From: an uncultured Clostridia bacterium
Lineage (GTDB): Bacteria; Bacillota; Clostridia; Oscillospirales; Acutalibacteraceae
Direction of reading: 5' to 3'
Assembly: GCA_944380675.1 (NCBI GenBank)
Contig: CALWIH010000001.1
Span: 1-64,000 of the forward strand
DNA length: 64,000 nucleotides
Part shown: piece after piece, positions 36,672 to 46,454 of the stretch
How positions within the stretch are numbered: the first letter of the stretch is position 1
How the letters are laid out: each line of letters begins with the position of its first letter
Program-made: the position numbers and the translations under genes
Notes under the pieces: model-generated
The model's database searches: none
Seen by the model: the letters and a program-made list of their open reading frames with translations, nothing else
What the model was told of the DNA's origin: nothing

Positions 36672-37804
36672 GAGAGCCCGTGGAGGTCTGCGCTTCCCCG
36701 TGCGAAGCGTACGACTATGAAAAGGTGCGCGCCGTTCTGGCGGAGCAGTTCCGCCTTTTGAAGGCGGAGGAGGTTATCCGTCCGGGGATGCGCGTCGCCG
36801 TCAAGCCGAACCTCGTGACGCGATCGTCGCCGGACGAGTGCGCCGTCACGCACCCGGCCGTCCTGTGCGCCGTCGTTTCCCTTTTAAAAGAGCTCGGCGC
36901 GTCGGTCGTCATCGCCGAGAGCCCCGGCGGGCCGTACACGCCCGCCCTTCTCAAGACCATTTACGAGCACTCCGGCTGCGCGAAGGCGGCGGAGTACGGA
37001 GCCGAGCTCAACTACGACTGCACCTGGGGCGAGCTCAAGGCGCCCGAGGCGAAGCTGTGCCGCTCCTTCTCCGTCATCACGCCGCTGCTTACGGCGGACG
37101 CCATCGTCGACGTGTGCAAGCTCAAGACGCACTGCATGATGGGGCTGAGCGCCGCCGTGAAGAACCTGTTCGGCGCGGTGCCCGGCCTGATGAAGCCGGA
37201 GCTTCACTGCCGCTTCCCGGAGAAGGAAGCCTTCGGCACGATGATCGCCGACCTCTGTCAGGCGCTGCACCCCGTCCTCTCTGTGGTGGACGGCATCACC
37301 GCGATGGAGGGCAACGGCCCCACCGGCGGCAGGCCGCGCCATGTCGGCGCGCTGCTCGCGAGCCGCAGCCCGTACGCGGTCGATTTGGCCTGCACGCAGA
37401 TCATCGGCATGGATCCCGAAACCATCTTCCCGCTGCGCTCCGCGATGGAGCGCGGCCTGTGTCCGCGCACGGCGGAGGAGCTCCGTTGGCTGTGCGGGCC
37501 CGCCTCGCGCTTTGCCGTGCCGGACTTTCTGCAGCCGGAATCGAAGTCCGCGGATTTCATCACCCGGCTGCCGAAATTCCTGCGGCCTCTGGCTTCGCGC
37601 CTCGCCACGCCGTCGCCGCAGATTCGCACGGCGGAGTGCGTCGGCTGCGGCAAGTGCGCCGAGAGCTGCCCGCAGCACACCATCACGATCCGTGACCACA
37701 AGGCCGTGATCGATTACTCGAACTGCATCCGCTGCTACTGCTGCCACGAGATGTGCCCGAAGCACGTCATCGACATCCGCCGGCTTTCCCTGTTCCGCCA
37801 CTGA
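36668..37804 (+). CDS. DUF362 protein with C-terminal ferredoxin domain
   Basis: A 378-residue protein. Residues about 30-280 form the DUF362 domain (GMRVAVKPNLVTRSSPDECAVTHPAVL, then AIVDVCKLKTHCMMGLSAAVKNLFGAVPG and VDGITAMEGNGPTGG). Residues about 315-375 hold two [4Fe-4S] motifs, CVGCGKCAESCP and CIRCYCCHEMCP. It is translationally coupled to the aminotransferase. Such proteins may pass electrons or assist an iron-sulfur enzyme, but no reaction is established. Third gene of the Lrp operon. Confidence 0.88.
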   Translation: MREPVEVCASPCEAYDYEKVRAVLAEQFRLLKAEEVIRPGMRVAVKPNLVTRSSPDECAVTHPAVLCAVVSLLKELGASVVIAESPGGPYTPALLKTIYEHSGCAKAAEYGAELNYDCTWGELKAPEAKLCRSFSVITPLLTADAIVDVCKLKTHCMMGLSAAVKNLFGAVPGLMKPELHCRFPEKEAFGTMIADLCQALHPVLSVVDGITAMEGNGPTGGRPRHVGALLASRSPYAVDLACTQIIGMDPETIFPLRSAMERGLCPRTAEELRWLCGPASRFAVPDFLQPESKSADFITRLPKFLRPLASRLATPSPQIRTAECVGCGKCAESCPQHTITIRDHKAVIDYSNCIRCYCCHEMCPKHVIDIRRLSLFRH

Positions 37805-37836
37805 GGCGGGGAACCGGCAGAAGGGAAGGAAACGGA

Positions 37837-38679
37837 ATGAAGCTGTCCGCCTGCGCGAAAGTCAATCTCAGCCTCGACGTTCTCGGCAGAAGGGAGGACG
37901 GCTACCACGAGCTTTCCATGGTGATGCTCGCCGTCACCCTGTGCGACGGGCTTGAGCTCTCCCTCGCGGAGCCCGGCGTCGCTCTCTCCTGCACCGACCC
38001 GTCCGTACCGTGCGGGGAGAAGAACACCGTCTTCCGCGCGGCGTCCCTCTTTTTGGAGCGCGCCGGTCTCGCGGAAACCACGGGCGCGCGGATTCATCTG
38101 AAAAAAACGATCCCCTCCCAGGCGGGGCTTGGAGGCGGCAGCGCCGACGCCGCAGCCGTTCTGCGCGGCCTCAATCTCCTCACCGGAGATCCTCTTTCGG
38201 AGGAGGAACTCTTCTCCATCGGTCTGCGCGTCGGCGCGGACGTCCCGTTCTGCCTCGCGGGCGGGATTCGCCTCGCGCGGGGCGTCGGGGAGCTTCTGTC
38301 GTCCGCGCCGCCCGTTCCGCCGTGCCACATTGTTGTGTGCAAGCCGCCCGTCAGCGTCTCGACCGCCGAAGCGTTCCGCCTCGCGGACGAGCGCCCCGGC
38401 GGCGGGAACGATTACACTGCCGCCGTCCTGAAGGCGCTGAAAGAGGGAAGCCTTTCCGCTCTCGGTGCGGCGCTCGGAAACGATTTTGAGGACGTCCTGC
38501 GCTTGCCCGAGGTAGACGCCGTCAAGGCCGCCATGCTGGACTTCGGCGCGGCGGGCGCGTGCATGACGGGAAGCGGCTCCGCCGTCTTCGGCCTCTTTGC
38601 CGGGCTTGAGACGGCGATGTTCTGCGCCGCGGAGCTCAAAAAATCATTTCCTGAAACTTTTTTGTGCCGCCCCGCATAA
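37837..38679 (+). CDS. ispE: 4-diphosphocytidyl-2-C-methyl-D-erythritol kinase
   Basis: A 280-residue GHMP kinase of the MEP isoprenoid pathway. It opens MKLSACAKVNLSLDVLGRREDGYHEL, contains the ATP loop IPSQAGLGGGSADAAAVLRGLN (about residues 93-114) and the C-terminal GACMTGSGSAVFGLF. AAGGA lies about seven bases before the ATG. It follows the DUF362 gene by 32 bases and precedes spoIIR, a neighbourhood common in clostridia. Confidence 0.94.
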   Translation: MKLSACAKVNLSLDVLGRREDGYHELSMVMLAVTLCDGLELSLAEPGVALSCTDPSVPCGEKNTVFRAASLFLERAGLAETTGARIHLKKTIPSQAGLGGGSADAAAVLRGLNLLTGDPLSEEELFSIGLRVGADVPFCLAGGIRLARGVGELLSSAPPVPPCHIVVCKPPVSVSTAEAFRLADERPGGGNDYTAAVLKALKEGSLSALGAALGNDFEDVLRLPEVDAVKAAMLDFGAAGACMTGSGSAVFGLFAGLETAMFCAAELKKSFPETFLCRPA

Positions 38680-38737
38680 TGGAAAATATTTCCTCCCATA
38701 CTGAAAGCAGACCAAGACGAAACGGGAGGCTTTTCAG

Positions 38738-39334
38738 ATGAAACTGTGGGAAAAATGCGCGCTGTTCGGACTGTTCTGCGCCGTGCTGTTTTCGATGCTC
38801 GGCTTTACGGCTGTGTGCGAGTCGATCCCGGACGAGGTGCTGCGCCTTCATATCCTCGCGAATTCCGATTCCGAGGCGGATCAGGCGCTCAAGCTCCGCG
38901 TGCGGGACAGGCTCCTCGAGGAGAGCGCGAGCCTGATGGATGGCGCGTCGACCCGCGAGGAGGCGCTCGCCGCCGTCGAGACGATTCTCCCCGCGCTGCG
39001 GGAGGCCGCGCAGGACGAGGTGTACCGGGCGGGCTATTCCTACCCGGTGACGGCGGAGCTGACGGAGATGTATTTCCCCACGCGGGAATATGAGGACGTG
39101 ACGCTCCCGGCAGGCCGGTATGAGGCGCTTCGCGTGACGATCGGCGCGGGGGAGGGGCATAACTGGTGGTGCGTCCTCTTTCCGGCGCTCTGCCTGCCCG
39201 CCGCGCAGGACAGCGCGGCGCTCGGCGACGTCCTCTCCGCGGAACAGCTTGGCGTCGTGGAGGGCGGCTATGAGGTCAGATTCAAGGCTGTCGAGCTGTA
39301 CGAGCAGCTTCGCAGCTGGATGGAAAATTGGTGA
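38738..39334 (+). CDS. spoIIR: Stage II sporulation protein R
   Basis: A 198-residue secreted signalling protein. In Bacillus it is made in the forespore and triggers SpoIIGA to process pro-SigE in the mother cell. An N-terminal signal or anchor segment (about residues 7-28) is followed by the family core VLRLHILANSDSEADQALKLRVRDRLL and HNWWCVLFPALCLP. In Bacillus the gene is read by SigF; the 58-base gap upstream has no convincing SigF promoter, though GCATA and CATACT elements occur. GGGAGG stands about nine bases before the ATG. Confidence 0.93.
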   Translation: MKLWEKCALFGLFCAVLFSMLGFTAVCESIPDEVLRLHILANSDSEADQALKLRVRDRLLEESASLMDGASTREEALAAVETILPALREAAQDEVYRAGYSYPVTAELTEMYFPTREYEDVTLPAGRYEALRVTIGAGEGHNWWCVLFPALCLPAAQDSAALGDVLSAEQLGVVEGGYEVRFKAVELYEQLRSWMENW

Positions 39335-39349
39335 AACGCAGGTGACGCA

Positions 39350-42300
39350 ATGCTGAAACTCGTGCTCGGCCGTTCGGGGAGCGGCAAAACAACCTATTTG
39401 CGGGAGCTTGTGCGCAGCTCGCTGCGCGAAAAGCCCGACCGCCCCGTTTTCCTGATTGTGCCCGAGCAGGCTTCCTTTGAAAACGAGCGGGCCATGCTGG
39501 AGCTTCTGGGAGCTGAGGACGCGCAGAAGGTGCGCGTCCTCAGCTTTTCGCGTCTTGCGGACGAGGCGTTCCGTCTGTACGGAGGCGGAGCCGGACGCAG
39601 GCTCGACGACGGCGGCCGCAGCATTTTCATGAGCCTTGCGCTTTCCGCTGTCGGGGACAGGCTCGACTTTTACCGCCGCAGCGCCGCGAGCGGGGAGCTC
39701 GTCTCGCTGATGCTCGCCATCTCGTCGGAGCTCAAGCTCTGCGCCGTCGCGCCGGAATCGCTCGCGTCGGCGGCGGGACGCCTTCCCGAGGGCGCGCTGC
39801 GCCGCAAGCTGCGCGAGGTTTCCCTGATTCTCTCTACATACGACGCGATGGTCGCGCAGAGCTACCTTGACCCGCTGGACGATCTGACGCGCGCCCTGCC
39901 GCTCCTGCGGGAGAACGGCTTCTTCCGCGGTTCGGTCGCGGCGGTCGATTCCTTCACGGCTTTCACGGTGCAGGAGTATGCCGTCCTGCGCGTGCTGCTC
40001 GAGCAGTCGGAGGAGACCGCCGTTTCGCTGTGCGCCGATTCGCTCCATGACCCCGAGGACGGCGTCGGCCTTTTTTCACTCGTCAAGCGGACGGGGCGGC
40101 AGCTGCGTTCCCTCGCGCGCGAGGCGGGCGTTCCCGTCGCCGCGCCCGTCGTGCTGGACCCCGGCGCGCGCTTCCGGTGCGAGGGGCTGCGCGTCCTCGA
40201 GGAAAACCTGTACCGTCCGGCGCGCGATACCCTTTCCGGGGCGGACTGCGCCGCCGTCTACCGTGCCGCGACCCGGTACGAGGAGGCCGCCTTCGTCGCC
40301 TCGACCATCCGCCGCCTTGCGATGGAGGAAGGGCTGCGGTACGGCGACTTTGCCGTGATTGCGCGCAATGCGGACGATTACGCGGGCGTTCTCGATCGCG
40401 CCCTTGACGCGCGGGAAATCCCGTATTTCATGGATCAGCCCGCCTCCATCGAGGACGAGCCGCTCATGCGCTTCGTTCTGGCGGCGCTGCAGTGTGTCCG
40501 CACCGGTCTGCGCACCGACGAGCTGCTTCTCTATCTCAAGACAGGGCTCGCCGGACTTGAGCCGGAGGAGATTGCCGAGATGGAAAACTACGCCTTCCTG
40601 TGGAATGTCTCCGGAAAGCGGTGGCGCGAGGAGTGGACGGCCCATCCGCGCGGCTTTGAGGAGACGTGGACGGACGCGGACAAGGAGTTGCTGGCCCGTC
40701 TCAACGACGCCCGCCGGCGCGCCGTCGAACCGCTCGAGGAGCTTGAGCGGACAGTCAGCGGCGGGACGGGCGAGGCGTGCGCCCGCGCGGTCTACCGCTG
40801 CCTCGAGCGCACCGAGGCTGCCGAGCGCCTGCGCGCCCTCGCCGTGCGTCTCGAGCAGGCGGGCCGTCCCGATCTCGCGGAGCGCGAGATCCGCCTTTGG
40901 GATCTGCTGATGCACATCCTCGACCAGTGCGCGATGGTCATCGGAGAGACCGTCCTCGGCTGCGCGCGCTTTGCCGAGCTGCTGCGCCGCGTCATCGCGT
41001 CCGGCACGCTCGCGAGCATCCCGCAGGGCCTCGATCAGGTCACGGTCGGCAGCGCCGACAGAATCCGCCTCGACAAGCCGAAGGTCACCTTCGTCATCGG
41101 CGCTGCGCAGGGCGAATTCCCGCCCTCCCCGTCGCAGAGCTCCGTCTTCACGGACGTCGAGCGCCGCGAACTGATTGCTCTCGGCCTGCCGCTCAACGAA
41201 ACGCTCGAGGGCACGGCGGTGCAGGAGCGCTACCTGACGTACACCGCGATGACAAGCCCCTCCGACAGGCTCTACCTGAGCTGGTCGGAAAGCGGCGGCG
41301 ACGGCGGCGCGCGCGAGCCCTCGGCGCTTGTCGGCGAGCTGTTGGCGATCCTGCCCGATACGCCCGTGCTTTCCCGCGCGTCGCTGCTCCCCGACTATTT
41401 CGCGAACGCGGAGAAGCCCGCGTTCGAGGAGGCCGCGCGCCTCTGGGGGGAGGGAAGCGGCTGGTCGGAGACGCTTCGCGCCTGCTTTGCGGAGAATCCC
41501 GCCTATGCGCCGCGCCTCGAAGCGCTTGACCGGGCCAGGGATCGCAGCCCGGCGCGCATCGTTTCGCAGGAGCTCGCCCGCGCGCTGTTCGGCGACTCGA
41601 TGACGCTCTCCGCGACGCAGGTGGAGCGCTTCTACCTGTGCCGGTATTCCTATTTCTGCCGCTTCGGCCTCGGCGCGAAGGAGCGGCGCGCCGCCGCCCT
41701 CGACGCGCTCGAGTACGGCAGCGTCATGCACTTTCTGCTTGAGACGGTGCTGCGCGAGGACGGCGCAAAGGGCGTGCTCGCCCTGTCGCCCGAAGAGCTG
41801 CAGCGGCGTCTCGCGGCGCTGCTGCGCGAGTACGCGGAGCGTAAGCTCAGCGGCGGCGCGATGAAGACGGCGCGCTTTTCTCATCTCTTCTCGCGCCTGT
41901 CCGGCGCGGCGGCCGCCGTGATTCGCCGGATTGCCGAGGAGCTTGCGCAGAGCCGCTTTGCCCCGGCGGACTTCGAGCTTCCCGTCGGGAAAGCGGGCGT
42001 TCCGGCGCTGCGCATCCCCGTCGAGGGCGGCGGGACGGTCGCCGTCGAGGGGAAGATCGACCGCGTCGATCTGTACGAGGAAAACGGTGAGACGTATGTG
42101 CGTGTCGTCGACTACAAGACCGGGAAAAAGGAGTTCCGCCTGTCCGACGTGCTGCAGGGGCTGAACCTGCAGATGCTGCTTTACCTGGCCGCCGTCTGCG
42201 AGAACGGGGAGACGCGGTACGGCGTTTCCCCGACGCCCGCCGGCGTGCTGTATATGCCCTCTGCGGAGCCGCAGCTCTCGGCGAGCCGCGGCGAGAGCGC

Positions 42301-42721
42301 CGACCGCCTGCGCGCCGAGCGCGACAAGGCGCTGCGCATGAACGGCCTTCTGCTCGACGACCCGGACGTTCTGCGCGCGATGGAGGCGAAGGGGGAGGGC
42401 AAGTTTATCCCCGTCGCTTTGAAAAACGGCGAACCGGCGCGCCGCGATTCCGTCGCGTCGCCCGCGGAACTGCGCTGCATTCTCGCGCACGTCTGCCGTC
42501 TCGTCGCCGGGATGGCGCGCAGCCTTCGCGAGGGCCGTGTCGAGGCGGAGCCTGTCTCCGGTTCGACCGACGCCTGCGCGTGGTGCCCGTATGCGCCGGT
42601 ATGCGGCCACGAGAAGGACGATCCCGTCCGCGCGCTGGAAAAGTTCAGCCGCGACGAGGCGATGACCCGTTTCAGAGAGGAGGAGAGCCATGGCGAGACA
42701 ATGGACCGAAGCGCAGACTGA
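39350..42721 (+). CDS. addB: ATP-dependent helicase/nuclease subunit AddB
   Basis: A 1123-residue subunit of the AddAB enzyme, which processes double-strand breaks for RecA-dependent repair. It has Walker A GRSGSGKTTYL (residues 7-17), a helicase-like but inactive motor region, and a C-terminal RecB-type nuclease domain (KIDRVDLYEENGETYVRVVDYKTGKKEF) with active-site Asp and Lys. Iron-sulfur cysteines are visible in FYLCRYSYFCRFG and near the end in CAWCPYAPVCGHE. It starts 15 bases after spoIIR and overlaps addA by 32 bases. Confidence 0.95.
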   Translation: MLKLVLGRSGSGKTTYLRELVRSSLREKPDRPVFLIVPEQASFENERAMLELLGAEDAQKVRVLSFSRLADEAFRLYGGGAGRRLDDGGRSIFMSLALSAVGDRLDFYRRSAASGELVSLMLAISSELKLCAVAPESLASAAGRLPEGALRRKLREVSLILSTYDAMVAQSYLDPLDDLTRALPLLRENGFFRGSVAAVDSFTAFTVQEYAVLRVLLEQSEETAVSLCADSLHDPEDGVGLFSLVKRTGRQLRSLAREAGVPVAAPVVLDPGARFRCEGLRVLEENLYRPARDTLSGADCAAVYRAATRYEEAAFVASTIRRLAMEEGLRYGDFAVIARNADDYAGVLDRALDAREIPYFMDQPASIEDEPLMRFVLAALQCVRTGLRTDELLLYLKTGLAGLEPEEIAEMENYAFLWNVSGKRWREEWTAHPRGFEETWTDADKELLARLNDARRRAVEPLEELERTVSGGTGEACARAVYRCLERTEAAERLRALAVRLEQAGRPDLAEREIRLWDLLMHILDQCAMVIGETVLGCARFAELLRRVIASGTLASIPQGLDQVTVGSADRIRLDKPKVTFVIGAAQGEFPPSPSQSSVFTDVERRELIALGLPLNETLEGTAVQERYLTYTAMTSPSDRLYLSWSESGGDGGAREPSALVGELLAILPDTPVLSRASLLPDYFANAEKPAFEEAARLWGEGSGWSETLRACFAENPAYAPRLEALDRARDRSPARIVSQELARALFGDSMTLSATQVERFYLCRYSYFCRFGLGAKERRAAALDALEYGSVMHFLLETVLREDGAKGVLALSPEELQRRLAALLREYAERKLSGGAMKTARFSHLFSRLSGAAAAVIRRIAEELAQSRFAPADFELPVGKAGVPALRIPVEGGGTVAVEGKIDRVDLYEENGETYVRVVDYKTGKKEFRLSDVLQGLNLQMLLYLAAVCENGETRYGVSPTPAGVLYMPSAEPQLSASRGESADRLRAERDKALRMNGLLLDDPDVLRAMEAKGEGKFIPVALKNGEPARRDSVASPAELRCILAHVCRLVAGMARSLREGRVEAEPVSGSTDACAWCPYAPVCGHEKDDPVRALEKFSRDEAMTRFREEESHGETMDRSAD

Positions 42722-45700
42722 CGCCATCCGCGCGCGCGGCGGCAGCCTGCTCGTCTCCGCGGCGGCGGGCTCGGGAAAGACGGCTGTGCTCGTCGAGCGC
42801 GTCCTCGAGCGCCTGACCGACCCGGAGCATCCGACGGCGGCGGACAGGCTGCTCGTCGTCACCTTCACCCGCGCCGCGGCCTCGGAGATGAGCGCCCGCA
42901 TCTCGCGCCAGCTCTCCCTGCTGCTCGAGAAAAATCCGCGCGACGTCCACCTGCAGCGCCAGCAGCTGCTGATGGCGCGCGCGCACATCAGCACCATCCA
43001 CAGCTTCTGCAGCGACCTCGTGCGCGAGTTCTTCTACAAGCTTGATATTTCCCCCGACTTCCGCATTCTCGACGACAGCGAGATGGCCGTCCTGCGCGCC
43101 GACGCCGTCGAGGAGGTGCTCGAGGATTATTACGGCAGGGGGGACGCGGATTTCCTCGAGCTGATTGACGCCTTCGCCGCGGGGCGCGACGACTCGCGGA
43201 TCACCGGCACGATCGACAAGCTGTACGATTTCGTGCGCTCCCATCCGTTTCCCGAGCGCTGGCTGCGCGAGAAGGCCGCCGTGTACCGGGATGTGACGGA
43301 TCCCGGCGCGACCGCGTGGGGCGAGACTGTTTTTTCCTTCGCGGAGCAGGCGGCGGAGTACGCCCTCTCGCTCACGGAGCACGCATTGCGCCTCCTCGGG
43401 GAAGCGCCGGAGCTCGAGGCCGCGTACCGCGACGGCTTCGCGTCCGACAAGGCCGGGCTGCTCGCGCTGCTCGAAGCGTTCCGGGCGCGCGATTGGGACG
43501 CGTCCGTCTTCCGCTGCTCCTCGTTCTCGTTTGCCCGCCTCAAGGCGGTGCGCGGCTTCTCCGAGGACCCGGTGAAGGTGCGGGCGACCGCGGCGCGCGA
43601 CGAGGTGAAGGCCGTCGTCAAGCGCCTTGCCGGCCTCTTTTCCTCGTCGAAGGACGAGTGTGTGTCCGACATCGGGAGGCTTGCCCCGCTCGTCGGGAAG
43701 CTGTTTGAGCTGACGCAGGCGTACGCCCGCGCCCTCGACGCGAAGAAGGCCGAGCGGCGCGCCGCCGATTTCGGCGACCTCGAGCACTGGACGCTCCGCC
43801 TGCTGTGGCGGGACGGCGAGGACGGCCCGTCGCTCACCCCCGAGGCGGCGGAGATCGCCGCGCGCTTCGACGAGGTCATGGTCGACGAGTACCAGGACAC
43901 GAACGAGGCGCAGGACATGATCTTCCGCGCCGTTTCCCGCCGCGAGGAAAACCTCTTTGTCGTCGGCGACGTCAAGCAGAGCATCTACGGCTTCCGGCAG
44001 GCCATGCCGCAGATTTTTCTGCGCCGCCGCGCGTCGTTCCCGCCGTACGACCGGGAAAAGGACGAGTACCCCGCGAGCGTGACGCTCGACCGCAATTTCC
44101 GCAGCCACAAGGGCATCGCCGACGCCGTCAACTTCGTCTTCCGCCAGCTCATGAGCCGCGAGACGGGCGACCTCGATTACGGCGGCCTCGAGGAGCTTGT
44201 CCCCGCCGCCGTCTTCCCGGACGGCGGAGAGCCTGCCGTCGAGCTCGAGCTGCTCGACCTTTCCGACGCGGAGGAGGACGAGGCGCTCGCCGTGCAGGAG
44301 AGCCGCCGCATCGCCGCGATCCTGCTCGAGAAGAAGGAGACGTTCCGCGTCTATGAGAACGGGGAGGAGCGCCCGCTGCTCTGGTCGGACGTCTGCATCC
44401 TGCTGCGCAGCGCGAACCGCTTCGCGTACGAGTACGCCCGCGAGCTCCAGCGGGCGGGGATTCCCGCCCGCGCCGACGCGGCCGGAGGCTTCTTTGCCGC
44501 GCGGGAGGTCATGCTCGCTCTCTCGTTTCTGCGCTGCATCGACAATCCGCTGCTCGACATTCCGCTCGCCGCCGTGCTGACGAGCCCCGTCTACGGCTTC
44601 ACGCCGGACGACCTCGCCCGCATCCGCCTCGCCGATCGCAGCGCGCCGCTGTACCTCGCCGTGCGCCGGGCGGCGGAGAAAAACGAGGCGCTCGCCGCCT
44701 TTCTGCGCGAGCTCGGCGAGCTGCGCGGCCTTGCCGCCGCCCTGCCGTCAAACCGCCTGCTCGCGGAGCTGTACGACAGGACGAGCCTGCCGGAGATCGC
44801 CGAGGCCATGCGCGGCGGCGAGCTGCGCCTCGCGAACCTGCGCCTGCTGCTCGAGTACGCCGGGAAATACGAGGAGTCCGGACACGGCGGGCTCTCCGGC
44901 TTCCTGCGCTTCCTCGATCGCCTCGAGCGGAAGAAGGCCGACCTCGCCGCCGCGCAGACGCCCGGCGATCTCGGCGACGCGGTGCGCATCATGAGCGTTC
45001 ACCGCAGCAAGGGACTCGAATTTCCCGTCTGCTTCCTGGCAGGCTGCTCGCGCCGCTTCAACAAGGAGAGGGGAGAGGTGCTGCTGCACCCCGAGCTCGG
45101 CCTCGGCATCCGCCTTCCCGACCGGGAGACGGGCGTGCGGTACGACGTCCTCCCGCGCCAGGCGGCGGCGCTCGAGCTCGACCGCGACGAGATGAGCGAG
45201 GAGCTGCGCGTCCTGTACGTCGCGATGACGCGCCCGAAGCAGAAGCTGATTCTGCTCGCGGGCGTGAAGGATGCCTCCAAGGCGCTCGAGCGCCTTGTGC
45301 CGCGTCTGCGCGAGGAGGAAAAGCTTCCGCCGTACACGGTGCGCACCTGCTCGAGTATCGCGGACTGGCTGCTGCTTTGCGCGCTGCGCCACCCGAGCGG
45401 CGGCGAGCTGCGCGACAGGGCGGGCGCGCTGCCCGGCCTCGTTTTGCCCGCCGAGGAGCCGTGGCTCGTCCGCGTGACGCGCCCGGAGCCTGTCCAAAGC
45501 GCCTTCGCGGAGGAGAAAGCGCCGGAGCCGCCGGACGCCGAAGCCCTCCGAAGGCTCCGCGAGCGCCTTTCATGGCGCTATCCCGGCGAGGCGCTCGCGG
45601 GCGTCCCGTCCAAGGCGGCGGCGTCCGATCTCGCGGAGCGCGCCCTGCGGCGCGAGCACTGGGCGTCCTCGCGCCCGGCCTTCCTCGGCAAGGGCGGCCT

Positions 45701-46235
45701 CACGCCCGCCGAGCGCGGCACGGCGCTGCACCAGTACCTGCAGTTCGCCGACTGGGAAAAGGCGGCGGCGGATCCCGCCGCTGAGCTTCTGCGGCTCGAG
45801 ACGAAGCGCTATCTCACGGCGGAGCAGGCCGCCGCCGTCGACCTCGCGCGCGTCAAACGCTTCTTCGCGTCGAAGCTCGCGAAGCGGATCTTTTCCTCGC
45901 CGCGCGTCCTGCGCGAATACCGCTTCACCTCTGAAATACCCGCCTCCCGCGTCAAGCCGGAGCTCACGGGGCCGGACGCCGCGCGGCCGATCGTGCTGCA
46001 GGGCGTCGTCGACTGCGCGTTCGTCGAGGACGGCGCGCTCGTCGTCCTCGACTTTAAGACCGATCGCGTCCCGGACGGCGCGGCGCTGCTCTCCCGCTAC
46101 GGCGGCCAGCTTGCCCTCTACCGCGAGGCGCTGACGCAGTGCCTTTCCCTGCCGGTTTCCGAGTGCGTGCTCTATTCGTTCCATCTCGGAACCGCGTTCA
46201 CCTTTTCCGGCAAAGAATGCGAAAAAAGCTCTTGA
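42690..46235 (+). CDS. addA: ATP-dependent helicase/nuclease subunit AddA
   Basis: A 1181-residue UvrD-type 3'-5' helicase and nuclease, partner of AddB. Motifs: Walker A AAAGSGKTAVLVERV (about residues 20-34), VDEYQDTNEAQ (motif II), VGDVKQSIYGFRQA (III), LDRNFRSHKGI (IV), SVHRSKGLEFPVCFLAG (V) and EELRVLYVAMTRPKQKL (VI). The C-terminal nuclease domain shows VVDCAFVEDGALVVLDFKTDRV. GAGGAGG precedes the ATG by seven bases even though the start lies inside addB. Its stop codon overlaps the -35 box of the infC promoter. Confidence 0.96.
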   Translation: MARQWTEAQTDAIRARGGSLLVSAAAGSGKTAVLVERVLERLTDPEHPTAADRLLVVTFTRAAASEMSARISRQLSLLLEKNPRDVHLQRQQLLMARAHISTIHSFCSDLVREFFYKLDISPDFRILDDSEMAVLRADAVEEVLEDYYGRGDADFLELIDAFAAGRDDSRITGTIDKLYDFVRSHPFPERWLREKAAVYRDVTDPGATAWGETVFSFAEQAAEYALSLTEHALRLLGEAPELEAAYRDGFASDKAGLLALLEAFRARDWDASVFRCSSFSFARLKAVRGFSEDPVKVRATAARDEVKAVVKRLAGLFSSSKDECVSDIGRLAPLVGKLFELTQAYARALDAKKAERRAADFGDLEHWTLRLLWRDGEDGPSLTPEAAEIAARFDEVMVDEYQDTNEAQDMIFRAVSRREENLFVVGDVKQSIYGFRQAMPQIFLRRRASFPPYDREKDEYPASVTLDRNFRSHKGIADAVNFVFRQLMSRETGDLDYGGLEELVPAAVFPDGGEPAVELELLDLSDAEEDEALAVQESRRIAAILLEKKETFRVYENGEERPLLWSDVCILLRSANRFAYEYARELQRAGIPARADAAGGFFAAREVMLALSFLRCIDNPLLDIPLAAVLTSPVYGFTPDDLARIRLADRSAPLYLAVRRAAEKNEALAAFLRELGELRGLAAALPSNRLLAELYDRTSLPEIAEAMRGGELRLANLRLLLEYAGKYEESGHGGLSGFLRFLDRLERKKADLAAAQTPGDLGDAVRIMSVHRSKGLEFPVCFLAGCSRRFNKERGEVLLHPELGLGIRLPDRETGVRYDVLPRQAAALELDRDEMSEELRVLYVAMTRPKQKLILLAGVKDASKALERLVPRLREEEKLPPYTVRTCSSIADWLLLCALRHPSGGELRDRAGALPGLVLPAEEPWLVRVTRPEPVQSAFAEEKAPEPPDAEALRRLRERLSWRYPGEALAGVPSKAAASDLAERALRREHWASSRPAFLGKGGLTPAERGTALHQYLQFADWEKAAADPAAELLRLETKRYLTAEQAAAVDLARVKRFFASKLAKRIFSSPRVLREYRFTSEIPASRVKPELTGPDAARPIVLQGVVDCAFVEDGALVVLDFKTDRVPDGAALLSRYGGQLALYREALTQCLSLPVSECVLYSFHLGTAFTFSGKECEKSS

Positions 46236-46260
46236 CATTCGCGGATCGCCTGCGTATAAT
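46232..46260 (+). promoter_or_regulatory. Consensus SigA promoter of infC-rpmI-rplT
   Basis: Perfect TTGACA (46232-46237), 17 bases, perfect TATAAT (46255-46260). The -35 box contains the TGA stop of addA. Start expected near 46267. Confidence 0.95.
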
Positions 46261-46266
46261 AGATGA

Positions 46267-46406
46267 GGTAAAACAAAGCAGGGCGCAGTATGCCCTCACC
46301 TGTGAGGTTTCGTCCGCCACGGGTCAATAGCGTGAAGCAGCGCGGCGCGGCCGCGCGGTAAACTTGCGTTATTGCGGGCGGAGCGTCTTCCGCCCGCTTT
46401 TTGTTT
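46267..46406 (+). ncRNA. L20-type ribosomal protein leader with terminator
   Basis: The leader between the promoter and infC is long and structured. It contains GGGC/GCCC and TCACCTGTGA pairings, a stem from ATAGCG (about 46327) to CGTTAT (about 46367) enclosing GC-rich arms and a GGTAAACTTGCG stretch, then a strong terminator hairpin (46374-46382 with 46389-46397, loop GCGTCT) followed by TTTTTGTTTT. This is the layout of the Firmicute L20 leader, in which L20 binding mimics its 23S rRNA site and promotes premature termination. The identity rests on position and form. Confidence 0.75.
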
Positions 46407-46454
46407 TGCAATCCGTCAAATCAAACGTGTGATATGTTGTGGAGGTGCTTAACC

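Noticed and set aside
38680-38737. SigF promoter before spoIIR
   Set aside because: GCATA occurs, but no GG-containing -10 element lies at a suitable distance, so no promoter was called.
40076-42997. 973-codon frame opposite addB and the addA start
   Set aside because: Antisense shadow; the opposite strand encodes complete AddB and AddA motifs.
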